Of a DNA stretch of 64,000 bases, positions 27,778-36,349 are shown one piece after another. The stretch spans positions 930,001-994,000 of the forward strand of contig NZ_CP040812.1 in assembly GCF_006159205.1 (NCBI RefSeq), read 5' to 3'. Each line of letters starts with the position of its first letter. The first letter of the stretch is position 1. The DNA comes from Antarcticibacterium flavum. Its GTDB lineage: Bacteria; Bacteroidota; Bacteroidia; Flavobacteriales; Flavobacteriaceae. Position numbers and translations under genes: made by a program. The notes under the pieces were generated by a model, which did not search any database, had not been told where the DNA came from, and worked only from the letters and a program-made list of their open reading frames with translations.

Positions 27778-28929
27778 TTAAATATTACTTTTTACCGAAC
27801 TAGGTATATTTACAATTCGTTCTTCCAGGTATTGAGCATTTACCTGATTGTCGCGGTAACAGGATTTATACATTGAGAGCCGAAACATTAACTGCCAAAT
27901 TGGTCTAGTCATAACCTTCGCTTCATTGGTTTTAGCCAAAAATAAATCTCTTTCTTTTTTATTATCCAGTTCTACACACATTAACCAGTAATTAGCACGG
28001 GTATCAGGAAGTTCGTCCCGAAACTGTACACTTTTTTCATTAAAGAATTTCCTATAACTCTTAGCAAGCGTTCTTTTCTTTTCTAGCAGAATATCCAGAT
28101 TTTCCAGTTGAGCACAAGCCAAAGCAGCATTTAAGTTAGGCATCCTGTAATTGTATCCTATTTCATCATGAATATATTCATAGGTGTGCGTCTGCTTAGC
28201 TGTCGTAGTAAGATGTTTCCCTCTTGACCCTAAGGTCTCATCATTTGTCACAATAGCTCCCCCACCCCCACTTGTAATGATTTTATTACCATTAAAGGAG
28301 AAAACGCCGAGTTTACCAAAACCTCCAGTTGCTTTCCCTTTATATTCACTTCCCAGGGATTCAGCGGCATCTTCCACAACCGGTATATGCCAGGCATCAC
28401 AGATATTAATTAATTCTTCTATTCTTACAGGAAATCCAAAGGTATGCATTGGAAGGCAAGCTGATATTTTTCTTCCGGTATTTTTATTATAACAAAAACC
28501 CTCCCTTATCTCCCCATATTCCTCTAAAAAGGCCTTTACGGCTCCAGGAGACAGGCCCATAGTGTCACGATCAACATCAAGAAAAACAGGAAATGCACCA
28601 TTGTAAGCAATAGCATTTGCCGTTGCGATAAAAGTCAGCGCCTGGGTTATAACTTCATCTTCTCTCTTAACCCCAACAAGTTGCAGCGCGACTTGTAATC
28701 CTGCTGTACCATTAACAACCGCTATACCCCTGGAAGTTTGGGTGCGTGACTGGATCATTTTTTCGAAACGGTTAACATACGCTCCTACAGAGGAAACAAA
28801 GGTGCTGTTAATTGTATCAAGCACATACTCCTTTTCCTTTCCCGAGAAATTTGGTTCGTGCAGAGGAATAAAGTCCTTTGATTTAAAAGTTTCCTGAACA
28901 AATGATATAGTTTCTTTGATATAACTCAT
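27778..28929 (-). CDS. LegC-like sugar aminotransferase
   Basis: A 383-residue DegT-family PLP enzyme. It starts like LegC proteins (IPLHEPNFSGKEKEYVLDTI, TFVSSVGAYVNRFE), has VVNGTAGLQVALQL and the PLP lysine K216 in FSFNGNKIITSGGGG. LegC adds an amino group at C4 of a 4-keto-6-deoxy amino sugar nucleotide. It overlaps the LegB-like gene by one base and abuts the formyltransferase, so the three form one pathway. The C-terminus ends soon after YLEERIVNIPSSVKSNI, as usual. Confidence 0.87.
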   Translation of the reverse strand: MSYIKETISFVQETFKSKDFIPLHEPNFSGKEKEYVLDTINSTFVSSVGAYVNRFEKMIQSRTQTSRGIAVVNGTAGLQVALQLVGVKREDEVITQALTFIATANAIAYNGAFPVFLDVDRDTMGLSPGAVKAFLEEYGEIREGFCYNKNTGRKISACLPMHTFGFPVRIEELINICDAWHIPVVEDAAESLGSEYKGKATGGFGKLGVFSFNGNKIITSGGGGAIVTNDETLGSRGKHLTTTAKQTHTYEYIHDEIGYNYRMPNLNAALACAQLENLDILLEKKRTLAKSYRKFFNEKSVQFRDELPDTRANYWLMCVELDNKKERDLFLAKTNEAKVMTRPIWQLMFRLSMYKSCYRDNQVNAQYLEERIVNIPSSVKSNI

Positions 28930-30116
28930 TACATTTTGGAATCTAAATATTTACCGGTTTCTTTATGTCCGAAATCGGGGATCATTTTAAAGAAAAGATC
29001 TACAATCATGTCTTTATTCCAGGCAAGAGAAGTTCTCATTTCCACGATCTCTCTTTCAAAGAGTTGTAGTTTCTCCTCCTCAATTTTTAGTTTATTTTTT
29101 ATAACTCCTAAATTGTGAAAACGCTCTATATCCAGTTCCTCCCGTTCTGTATAGAATTCTTCAAAATCTTTTTCGCCCGTAGTATCGCTGCCAGTAAAAA
29201 GACAAGGCCATTTTTTTTGGTTCGGCAATGTTTTTACAAGTTTCCGGGCTTCCTCTTCAGTTTCGCAGAGATAAGGTTCGTATCCTAGTTGCTGCAGGTA
29301 TTTTACGGCAACATCAGCAAATGAAATCAAATGAAGCTTTTCACTTAGTTTAGGAAAGAAAATATCCCTGTTTTCACCGAAGATGGTGGACATAAGACAC
29401 AGTTCCCCACTCTCCTGTGGGGTTACAAAATATCTTTTCACATCATTAGGAGCCACGATAGGCTGTTTTTTCTGAATTCGTTGGTTAAAACCATGCAATA
29501 AAGAACCATCGGAAAAAGCAACATTAGCAAAACGAGCAGTAGAGATTCTTATATCCTGACTTCTTCTCATCAAAAACATTTCCATAATTCTCTTTGAAGC
29601 TCCCATCATATTAACGGGATTAGCAGCTTTATCTGTAGAAACGCAGAAATATTTCTTGGACCTGTTCTGTATACTTTGTTTAATAGTTTTATCTGTATTA
29701 AAGATATTGACATCGATCATGCGCATTAAGGTAAAAGGATCCTTTTCACTGCGCACGTGCTTTAAAGCCGAAAGGTTCAAAACATAATTATACTTACCAT
29801 CAGCTTTTATAAAAGCATCATATTCTACAGAACCTATATCCAGAGCAAAAGTTTTAAAATCTCCATCTATATAGCCAAAAGAACTTCGTATATCCCTGAC
29901 CAATTCTACCATATTATTTTCACTAATATCGACCACGTGCAGTTTTTTTGGATTTCTTTTAAAAATCTCTTTGGTTACTGCCTGACCAATAGATCCTGCG
30001 CCACCCAGTACGAGAAAAGAAGATTTTGCAATAGTATCTGTTAACTCTGTTTCATTTTTTTTAATATCTGTGAAAAAAAGTTCTTCCTTCCTTCCAATTA
30101 AGTCAAGAATATTCAT
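28929..30116 (-). CDS. LegB-like nucleotide-amino-sugar 4,6-dehydratase
   Basis: A 395-residue short-chain dehydrogenase of the polysaccharide-biosynthesis dehydratase group. It has SFLVLGGAGSIGQAVTKEI for NAD(P), the Leg-type VVDISENNMVELVRDIRS, VLNLSALKHVRSEKDPFTLM, and YFCVSTDKAANPVNMMGASK, where STDKA-x-x-P and M-x-x-x-K replace the usual Y-x-x-x-K as in inverting dehydratases. It makes the 4-keto-6-deoxy sugar used by the LegC-like enzyme. Residues after about 290 form an extra acidic C-terminal region. No membrane part, unlike the CapD-like protein at the left edge. Confidence 0.87.
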   Translation of the reverse strand: MNILDLIGRKEELFFTDIKKNETELTDTIAKSSFLVLGGAGSIGQAVTKEIFKRNPKKLHVVDISENNMVELVRDIRSSFGYIDGDFKTFALDIGSVEYDAFIKADGKYNYVLNLSALKHVRSEKDPFTLMRMIDVNIFNTDKTIKQSIQNRSKKYFCVSTDKAANPVNMMGASKRIMEMFLMRRSQDIRISTARFANVAFSDGSLLHGFNQRIQKKQPIVAPNDVKRYFVTPQESGELCLMSTIFGENRDIFFPKLSEKLHLISFADVAVKYLQQLGYEPYLCETEEEARKLVKTLPNQKKWPCLFTGSDTTGEKDFEEFYTEREELDIERFHNLGVIKNKLKIEEEKLQLFEREIVEMRTSLAWNKDMIVDLFFKMIPDFGHKETGKYLDSKM

Positions 30117-30129
30117 TTTTTATTTTCTT

Positions 30130-31146
30130 TTAGTTAAGCAGGACATAATATGCCTTATACCAGTCAATAAACTTTTTAATACCCTCAGTAATGGAAGTGG
30201 AAGGGGAGTAATTATAATCCATCTTTAATCCACTAACATCTGCCCAGGTTCTATTTACATCTCCTTGTTGCATTGGTAGCATTTGTTTAATGGCAGTAGT
30301 TCCTAAGTGATTTTCTATTTCCTTTATAAAATCCAGTAATTTGACTGGTTCACTATTTCCAATATTGTATATATCATGGTCTGTCAATAGCTCAGGCCCC
30401 AGAACAATTTGATTCACACCGTTTACTATATCATCAATGTAGGTAAAATCTCTTTCGAGATTTCCTTCATTAAAAACTTTAATGGGTCGCTTATTTAAAA
30501 TCGCATCAGTAAATAAAAACATCGCCATATCAGGTCTTCCCCAAGGTCCGTAAACTGTAAAGAATCTTAAACCTGTGGTTTTAATATTATATAAATGACT
30601 ATATGTATAAGCCATCAACTCATTGCTCTTTTTTGTGGCAGCGTATAAACTAATGGGATGATCTACATTATCATCTTCAGAAAAAGGAACCTTTTTATTT
30701 TGGCCATACACACTGGAACTACTCGCATAAATGAGATGTTTGATCTTAGAGTGTCTACAACATTCCAAAAGGTTGGCAAAGCCAACTAAATTACTATCGA
30801 TATATGCCTGTGGGTTCTCAATACTATAACGGACCCCTGCCTGTGCTGCCAAATTTATTACTTTGTCAAACTGAAAATTTTCAAAGACTTTAGGCAGGTT
30901 TACTCTATCTTCCAAATTTAGCCTAATGAAGCTTAAAGTGGTATATTTTCCGCTTTTACAAATTTCATTATATTTCTCAGCTGCATTGGCATTTATTCCC
31001 AACTCTTTCAAACGATCAAATTTGAGTTGTTGGCTGTAATAGTTGTTGATATTATCCAGACCAATGACTTCATGTCCTTCTTCAGCTAAAAACCTTGATA
31101 AATGAAAGCCAATGAAACCTGCTGCTCCTGTAACTAAAATTTTCAT
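30130..31146 (-). CDS. UDP-glucuronate 4-epimerase-like SDR
   Basis: A 338-residue extended SDR with the NAD motif VTGAAGFIGFHL (5-16), the family signature NLAAQAGVRYSIENP and the catalytic Y168/K172 in SLYAATKKS. GLRFFTVYGPWGRPDMA is typical of UDP-GlcA 4-epimerases, which make UDP-GalA. The immediate upstream gene is UDP-glucose dehydrogenase, which makes UDP-GlcA. I start at the ATG at 31146, one base after that gene's stop; an upstream ATG at 31251 would add 35 residues that overlap the dehydrogenase. Confidence 0.9.
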   Translation of the reverse strand: MKILVTGAAGFIGFHLSRFLAEEGHEVIGLDNINNYYSQQLKFDRLKELGINANAAEKYNEICKSGKYTTLSFIRLNLEDRVNLPKVFENFQFDKVINLAAQAGVRYSIENPQAYIDSNLVGFANLLECCRHSKIKHLIYASSSSVYGQNKKVPFSEDDNVDHPISLYAATKKSNELMAYTYSHLYNIKTTGLRFFTVYGPWGRPDMAMFLFTDAILNKRPIKVFNEGNLERDFTYIDDIVNGVNQIVLGPELLTDHDIYNIGNSEPVKLLDFIKEIENHLGTTAIKQMLPMQQGDVNRTWADVSGLKMDYNYSPSTSITEGIKKFIDWYKAYYVLLN

Positions 31147-31147
31147 A

Positions 31148-32542
31148 TTAACTGCCAATACTGTAATATTCGAAACCAATTTTTCTTTTTGACTTTCCTT
31201 CAAGTAATCTTCTCCCATCAAACAAGAAAGCCGGCTTAAGCATACTATCATATATCTTTTGCCAGTTCAATTCTTGAAATTCATCCCATTCTGTCAACAC
31301 AGCTACAGCATGGGCCTCCCTGGTAGCATCCATTGCCGAGGTTAAAACTTGGACTCTTTCTCGAATTTCCTCACTGCTATGGGTTCCTAAGTACTCAAGA
31401 TCTGCAAAAACTTGCTCTTTATTTACTTTAGGATCATATACCACAATATCTGCCTGCTCATTCAATAGATAATCTGTAACATAAATAGCTGCAGATTCCC
31501 GGGTGTCGTTGGTATCCTTTTTAAATGCCCATCCCAGAATGGCAATTTTCTTTCCGGCAACAGTATTATATAATGTTTTAACTATTTTCTCTGCAAACCT
31601 CCTTTTTTGATGATCGTTCATAATAATCACCTGCTCCCAGTAGTCTGCCACTTCATTTAAACCAAAGGTTTTAGAAATGTAAACCAGGTTCAAAATATCT
31701 TTTTGAAAACAAGAACCACCAAAGCCTACTGAGGCTTGTAAAAATTTAGGTCCAATCCTTGAATCTTTTCCCACAGCTCTTGAAACTTCCCCAACATCTG
31801 CTCCGGTCACCTCACAAAGTTCTGACATTGCATTAATGCTGGAAACCCGTTGAGCAAGGAAGGCATTAGCGGTTAATTTGGATAATTCTGAAGACCAAAC
31901 ATTCGTTGTCAAAATATTCTCCTGTGGGATCCAGGTAGCATAAATATCCACCAGAGCATTCACTGCTTCCTGTCCTTTTTCTGTATCTATATCACCTCCA
32001 ATAAGCACCCTGTCAGGATTTAAAAGATCCTGCACTGCGGTACCTTCCGCCAGAAATTCCGGATTGGACAGTATTTGATATTTAACTCCGTTCCCGGTAT
32101 TGTCCAATATATTTTTTAAAGCTGCAGCAGTTCTCACAGGTAAAGTAGATTTTTCTATCACGATCTTATCATCTTTCGCCACCCTGGCGATCTGACGGGC
32201 ACAGAGCTCGATATACTTAAGATCTGCCGCCATTCCTTTTCCTATTCCATAAGTCTTCGTGGGAGTATTTACAGAAATAAAGATCATATCGGCCTTATCT
32301 ATAGCAGCATCAACATCTGTAGAAAAAAATAAATTTCTTCCCCTGGCCTCCTTAACAATATCAGAAAGCCCCGGCTCATATATTGGAATATTCTCCACAT
32401 CCTCATCATTCCATGCAGCAATTCGATTTTCATTAATATCAACTACTGTAATATCAATATCAGGACATTTTTGAGCTATAACAGCCATGGTGGGTCCTCC
32501 AACGTAACCAGCACCTATGCAACAAATGTTTTTTATTTTCAT
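31148..32542 (-). CDS. ugd: UDP-glucose 6-dehydrogenase
   Basis: A 464-residue NAD-dependent dehydrogenase that oxidises UDP-glucose to UDP-glucuronate. The N-terminus [20 protein letters not shown] and length match the long, animal-like class rather than the short bacterial one. The catalytic cysteine is C278 in [11 protein letters not shown]. The C-terminal UDP-binding domain has [16 protein letters not shown] and FDGRRLL. It is followed by the UDP-glucuronate 4-epimerase, so both UDP-GlcA and UDP-GalA can be supplied. The 71-base gap before it carries a GCGGATTTTAGCGGATT repeat. Confidence 0.93.
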   Translation of the reverse strand: MKIKNICCIGAGYVGGPTMAVIAQKCPDIDITVVDINENRIAAWNDEDVENIPIYEPGLSDIVKEARGRNLFFSTDVDAAIDKADMIFISVNTPTKTYGIGKGMAADLKYIELCARQIARVAKDDKIVIEKSTLPVRTAAALKNILDNTGNGVKYQILSNPEFLAEGTAVQDLLNPDRVLIGGDIDTEKGQEAVNALVDIYATWIPQENILTTNVWSSELSKLTANAFLAQRVSSINAMSELCEVTGADVGEVSRAVGKDSRIGPKFLQASVGFGGSCFQKDILNLVYISKTFGLNEVADYWEQVIIMNDHQKRRFAEKIVKTLYNTVAGKKIAILGWAFKKDTNDTRESAAIYVTDYLLNEQADIVVYDPKVNKEQVFADLEYLGTHSSEEIRERVQVLTSAMDATREAHAVAVLTEWDEFQELNWQKIYDSMLKPAFLFDGRRLLEGKSKRKIGFEYYSIGS

Positions 32543-32556
32543 GTTTTATTTTGATT

Positions 32557-32586
32557 TCGCGGATTTTAGCGGATTCCACGGATTTT
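32557..32586. repeat. GCGGATTTTAGCGGATT-type repeat
   Basis: The gap between two dehydrogenase genes holds CGCGGATTTTAGCGGATTCC followed by ACGGATTTT. The same words occur at 39660-39690 and, in opposite orientation, at 44048-44141. Confidence 0.65.
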
Positions 32587-32613
32587 CAACAATCTTTAAT
32601 CTCAACTAAATAA

Positions 32614-33900
32614 TTATAGTTTTTTATCGCATCTATCTCCTAAAACGCCCTTGACATCATACACTACCGTATTGCCATTTTTAAGTAAATTGAAATCCAT
32701 TTCAAGGAATTCTTTATGGGCTACAGCTAGTACCACGGCATCAAATTGATCTGAAGGGAGTGATTTAGTAGTAGTTAAGCCATATTCATGGCGTACCTCC
32801 ACTGGATTAGCAAGAGGATCATATATCGTAACTTTTGTCCCGTATTCTTCAAGGTTCTTGATCACATCTACTACTTTGGTATTTCGTACATCCGGGCAGT
32901 TTTCCTTGAAAGTGATTCCCATTACCAAAATATTAGCCCCTTTTACCTTCTGGTCATTCTTCAACATTAGCTTAACAACTTCGGAAGCTACATATTGCCC
33001 CATAGAGTCATTCATTCTTCTCCCGGCGAGGATGATTTCAGGATGATATCCCAGTTCCTGAGCTTTTTGCGCTAAATAATAAGGATCAACTCCAATACAA
33101 TGGCCTCCTACAAGTCCAGGTTTGAAGGGAAGGAAATTCCATTTTGTGCCTGCGGCTTCCAAAACATCCTGGGTATCTATTCCCATCATGTTGAAAATCT
33201 TTGCAAGTTCGTTTACAAAAGCAATGTTTATGTCACGCTGAGAATTCTCTATCACTTTTGCTGCTTCAGCTACTTTAATTGTAGGTGCCAAATGGGTACC
33301 TGCGGTTATAACTTCCGCATATAAAGCATCTACCTTTTTTCCAATCTCAGGTGTTGAACCGGCAGTAACCTTAAGAATCTTTTCTACTGTATGCTCTTTA
33401 TCACCCGGGTTGATCCGTTCAGGGGAATAACCTACAAAAAAGTCTTCGTTGAATTTAAGTCCGCTTACCCTTTCCAGTACGGGCACACATTCATCTTCAG
33501 TAACTCCGGGATATACAGTAGATTCGTATATCACTATATCATCTTTCTTTAAAACTTTCCCAACACTTTCGCTGGATTTATAAAGCGGAGTAAGATCTGG
33601 ACGATTGTTTTTGTCAACTGGTGTAGGTACAGTAATAATATAGTAATTACAATCTTTTATATCTTCCAATTCTGCAGAACAAAAAAGGCCATTCTCATTT
33701 TGCAGGGTTTCCTTTTCAACTAAAGCTGACTTTAGAATATCATCTTCTACCTCCAATGTAGAATCATGTCCCGTCATTAATTCTTTAACCCGGGATTGAT
33801 TAATATCAAATCCAACGACAGGATATTTCGTAGCAAAGAGTCTTGCTAATGGGAGGCCTACGTAACCTAAGCCTATGACTGCTATTTTAATGTTTTTCAT
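32614..33900 (-). CDS. Nucleotide-sugar 6-dehydrogenase, WbpO/TviB-like
   Basis: A 428-residue enzyme of the UDP-glucose/GDP-mannose dehydrogenase family. It has [19 protein letters not shown], the WbpO-type [15 protein letters not shown] (158-170) and the catalytic C268 in [14 protein letters not shown]. The ERINPGD-K motif points to UDP-HexNAc 6-dehydrogenases such as TviB/WbpO, which give UDP-GalNAcA or UDP-GlcNAcA. It lies downstream of a WbpP/TviC-like 4-epimerase, the usual partner. Not likely to be a GDP-mannose dehydrogenase because that class lacks the ERINPG motif. Confidence 0.9.
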   Translation of the reverse strand: MKNIKIAVIGLGYVGLPLARLFATKYPVVGFDINQSRVKELMTGHDSTLEVEDDILKSALVEKETLQNENGLFCSAELEDIKDCNYYIITVPTPVDKNNRPDLTPLYKSSESVGKVLKKDDIVIYESTVYPGVTEDECVPVLERVSGLKFNEDFFVGYSPERINPGDKEHTVEKILKVTAGSTPEIGKKVDALYAEVITAGTHLAPTIKVAEAAKVIENSQRDINIAFVNELAKIFNMMGIDTQDVLEAAGTKWNFLPFKPGLVGGHCIGVDPYYLAQKAQELGYHPEIILAGRRMNDSMGQYVASEVVKLMLKNDQKVKGANILVMGITFKENCPDVRNTKVVDVIKNLEEYGTKVTIYDPLANPVEVRHEYGLTTTKSLPSDQFDAVVLAVAHKEFLEMDFNLLKNGNTVVYDVKGVLGDRCDKKL

Positions 33901-33914
33901 TTTTTTAGTTTATT

Positions 33915-34031
33915 TCTAATATGGTGACGTTGTGACCAAGTAACGCTGTGATGTTGCAATCCCCTTCCATCTATAATTAAAGGTATTGGAAATGCAATGA
34001 TTACATTTCACTACATCACTTCTTCACTTCG
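33915..34031. repeat. Degenerate GTGAC / CACTTC word repeats
   Basis: The gap between tviC- and tviB-like genes contains GTGACGTTGTGACCAAGTAACGC, close to a tandem of GTGACGTT words, and CACTACATCACTTCTTCACTTCGTCACTTC words. No ORF is seen. It belongs to the same class of short-word repeats that fill other gaps. Confidence 0.5.
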
Positions 34032-35030
34032 TCACTTCAAATTTTCCCAATACCAATCAACCGCCTTTTTTAATCCATCTTCTATCTTATATTGAGGATC
34101 ATACCTTAACAACTCCTTTGCCTTATCAACTGATGCAAGAGAATGAGGAATATCGCCCGGCCTGTTAGGACCATGTTTTATCTCCACATTAGCTATTTCA
34201 GGATCATATTTCGACAAATTTTTCTTTAACAGAGTGGTAAGCTCCAATAAGTTGGTCCTGTCCCCAACTGCGGTATTATAAACCTGATTTACAGCTTCCT
34301 TATTTTCAGTTGTAAGCGCCAGAAGATTCATCTGGATCACATTATCTATATAAGTAAAATCCCGGGAATAAGTTCCATCCCCATTTATGACTGGAGATTC
34401 ATGATTCATAAGCTGGATCACAAATTTGGGTATTACTGCTGCATAAGCGCCATTGGGATCCTGCTTGCGTCCAAAAACATTAAAATATCGCAGACCGATT
34501 GTATCCAGATCATAGGCATCCTTGAAAATATCTGCGTACAACTCATTTACATATTTTGTAATAGCATAAGGAGATAATGGTTTTCCAATAACATCTTCTA
34601 CTTTTGGCAATCCTTTGGAATCTCCATAAGTGGAAGAACTGGCGGCATATACAAACCTTTTAACCCCCGCATCGCGTGCAGCCACAAGCATATTTAAAAA
34701 TCCTGATACATTCACTTCGTTGGTGGTTACAGGATCTTTCAATGATCGCGGAACCGATCCCAGCGCTGCCTCGTGAAGAATATAATCTACACCCTCACTT
34801 GCCCTTCGGCAAACATCTATATCCCTTATATCCCCCTCTATTAAGGAGAAATTAGGATCTTCAATAATTGCATTGAGATTATGTTTGTGCCCGGTGGAAA
34901 AATTGTCCAGACAAACTACAATCGCTCCGAGATCAAGGAGCTTTTCACAAAGATTAGAGCCAATAAACCCGGCTCCTCCGGTAACTAATATTTTTGAAGA
35001 ACTTAATTTAAAAAATTGTTCTTGAACCAT
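34032..35030 (-). CDS. UDP-N-acetylglucosamine 4-epimerase, WbpP/TviC-like
   Basis: A 332-residue extended SDR with ILVTGGAGFIGSNLCEKL, the WbpP-type ALGSVPRSLKDPVTTNEVNV and the catalytic Y155/K159 in LSPYAITKYVNELY. GLRYFNVFGRKQDPNGAYAA is diagnostic for this group, which interconverts UDP-GlcNAc and UDP-GalNAc. With the 6-dehydrogenase downstream it gives UDP-GalNAcA. A good TAnnTTTG promoter with a dyad lies just upstream, so this gene probably opens a long minus-strand transcript. Confidence 0.92.
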   Translation of the reverse strand: MVQEQFFKLSSSKILVTGGAGFIGSNLCEKLLDLGAIVVCLDNFSTGHKHNLNAIIEDPNFSLIEGDIRDIDVCRRASEGVDYILHEAALGSVPRSLKDPVTTNEVNVSGFLNMLVAARDAGVKRFVYAASSSTYGDSKGLPKVEDVIGKPLSPYAITKYVNELYADIFKDAYDLDTIGLRYFNVFGRKQDPNGAYAAVIPKFVIQLMNHESPVINGDGTYSRDFTYIDNVIQMNLLALTTENKEAVNQVYNTAVGDRTNLLELTTLLKKNLSKYDPEIANVEIKHGPNRPGDIPHSLASVDKAKELLRYDPQYKIEDGLKKAVDWYWENLK

Positions 35031-35057
35031 TCAGAAATAATTTACAAATACAGTCGG

Positions 35058-35065
35058 CAAAGATA
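35058..35065 (-). promoter_or_regulatory. Promoter -7 box TATCTTTG
   Basis: On the minus strand TATCTTTG matches TAnnTTTG and lies 27 bases before the ATG at 35030. The dyad at 35072-35094 covers the place of the -33 region. Confidence 0.65.
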
Positions 35066-35071
35066 GTACTT

Positions 35072-35103
35072 CTTAAAGAAGTGACTTCTTTAAGAGTCTT
35101 AAA
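35072..35103. promoter_or_regulatory. Candidate operator: CTTAAAG/CTTTAAG half-sites
   Basis: A perfect 11-base dyad CTTAAAGAAGT-G-ACTTCTTTAAG is followed by a third half-site CTTAAAG at 35097-35103, which makes a second dyad CTTTAAG-AGT-CTTAAAG with the previous one. It overlaps the expected -33 area of the promoter of the WbpP-like gene. A DNA-binding regulator or an RNA hairpin from a plus-strand transcript are both possible. Confidence 0.5.
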
Positions 35104-35238
35104 GAAAATGTAAAAAAAGAATATAGTAAATTATCTGGTTTGGCTTTCCATTGAATTTCCTAATTTCTTATTATAAAATTTAATTATTCCTTATGAATTC
35201 CGCTTTTTTTAATTTCCATATAAGATTCTATAAAACGA

Positions 35239-36159
35239 TTACTCGGTTGTTTGCCAGTAAGGATAAACACTTGCTACCACCAGTCTCTCAAAAATTGATT
35301 TGAAGTGCCTTCTGTTAAGCTTATAGACGAATTCATCCAGATAGCTTTGCATATATTCCCCATTAATTCTATGATGGATGCCTAAGAAGTTCCTTTTTGC
35401 ATTGCTAATGGCTATATGTACCCATTTCAGGATTTCAACCGTGGTTTTCTTGTTTGATTTTGTGGTTATGTGCGCCTCCACATAATCCTCAAATTTAAAA
35501 TAGCTCGTACTTTTATCGGACAGCACAACAGTATTTGGATCCAATGAACCTTTTATTAAAGATTCCACTTCCGAAGCCTTGTGGCTTTCCAGGACTTTCA
35601 TTTTAAAGAACTTGCAATGGCTTGATAATTTACCTGATTCAATATTTTCAAGAGGTGTGGACTCTGCCATCACGGCAACATTAATTTGACGTTGGCTGCC
35701 CCGACCCCGTTTTAGCTTCTCCCTGGTTTGTTCAGGCACCTGTTTTTCAAAATATCCCTCATCAAACTCAACCATGTCGGTAAGCTGATATAAATCATCT
35801 CGCTTGCCCATCACACCACGTAATCGGTGCATTATCGACCAGATGGTCATATACCTTTTGTGGCCTAACTGGCGCTGTAGCTCACTTGCGGACATTCCTT
35901 CTTTGGTACTGGTCATAAAAAGCATCACAAGGAACCAAGTGCGAAATGGAAGACGGGAATTCTCCATAACTGTTCCACTTCTTAAGGTTGTTCTGAAACA
36001 ACATCTTGAGCACTGGAATTGCCATTTGGCCTTTAACCAGTAATGGTTCTTACAACCACACTTTTTGCAGATCACCCCTTCTTTCATCCTAACATACCTG
36101 AAATACTCTTTGCAACTTTGTTCATCAGAAAACTTATCCATAAATTCTAAAATTCTCAT
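35239..36159 (-). CDS. IS1595-family (ISXO2-like) transposase
   Basis: A 306-residue transposase with an N-terminal zinc ribbon (CKKCGCKNHYWLKAKWQFQC, then C-S-R-C-C) and a DDE domain: the first Asp region is MVEFDEGYFEKQ, the second VVLSDKSTSYFKF, and LGIHHRINGEYMQSYLDEFVYKLNRR holds the third acidic residue. It has no frameshift. Its last two codons (GAG TAA) lie outside the left inverted repeat, in the target duplication. Confidence 0.93.
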   Translation of the reverse strand: MRILEFMDKFSDEQSCKEYFRYVRMKEGVICKKCGCKNHYWLKAKWQFQCSRCCFRTTLRSGTVMENSRLPFRTWFLVMLFMTSTKEGMSASELQRQLGHKRYMTIWSIMHRLRGVMGKRDDLYQLTDMVEFDEGYFEKQVPEQTREKLKRGRGSQRQINVAVMAESTPLENIESGKLSSHCKFFKMKVLESHKASEVESLIKGSLDPNTVVLSDKSTSYFKFEDYVEAHITTKSNKKTTVEILKWVHIAISNAKRNFLGIHHRINGEYMQSYLDEFVYKLNRRHFKSIFERLVVASVYPYWQTTE

Positions 36160-36226
36160 AGCTTTACTTTTATATCATAAAGCTAAGTACCTTTAACGCC
36201 AAAACGTGTCGCACTGGTAAACAAAC
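35245..36226 (-). mobile_element. IS1595-family insertion sequence, complete
   Basis: The ends are imperfect inverted repeats: GGTTGTTTGCCAGT at 35245 and, on the other strand, GTTTGTTTACCAGT ending at 36226 (12 of 14 identical). They are flanked by GATTACTC (35237-35244) and GATTATTC (36227-36234), an 8-base target duplication with one change. The element lies upstream of the promoter of the WbpP-like gene and downstream of the SGNH gene, so it damages no coding region. The flanking gap (35106-35236 and 36235-36349) shows nothing else. Confidence 0.82.
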
Positions 36227-36349
36227 GATTATTCAATTCTATAATTCATTTACAAATAATTCAAAACATTCATAAAAAGAAAATACAATATTTCGTAAAT
36301 ATCCTTATATCCTAGTTTATAGATTTTCAAATCTCCAGTAATAAATATA

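Noticed and set aside
31147..31251. Upstream ATG extending the UDP-GlcA 4-epimerase by 35 residues
   Set aside because: The extension lies inside the dehydrogenase gene in another frame, and the internal ATG gives the exact family N-terminus with one-base spacing.
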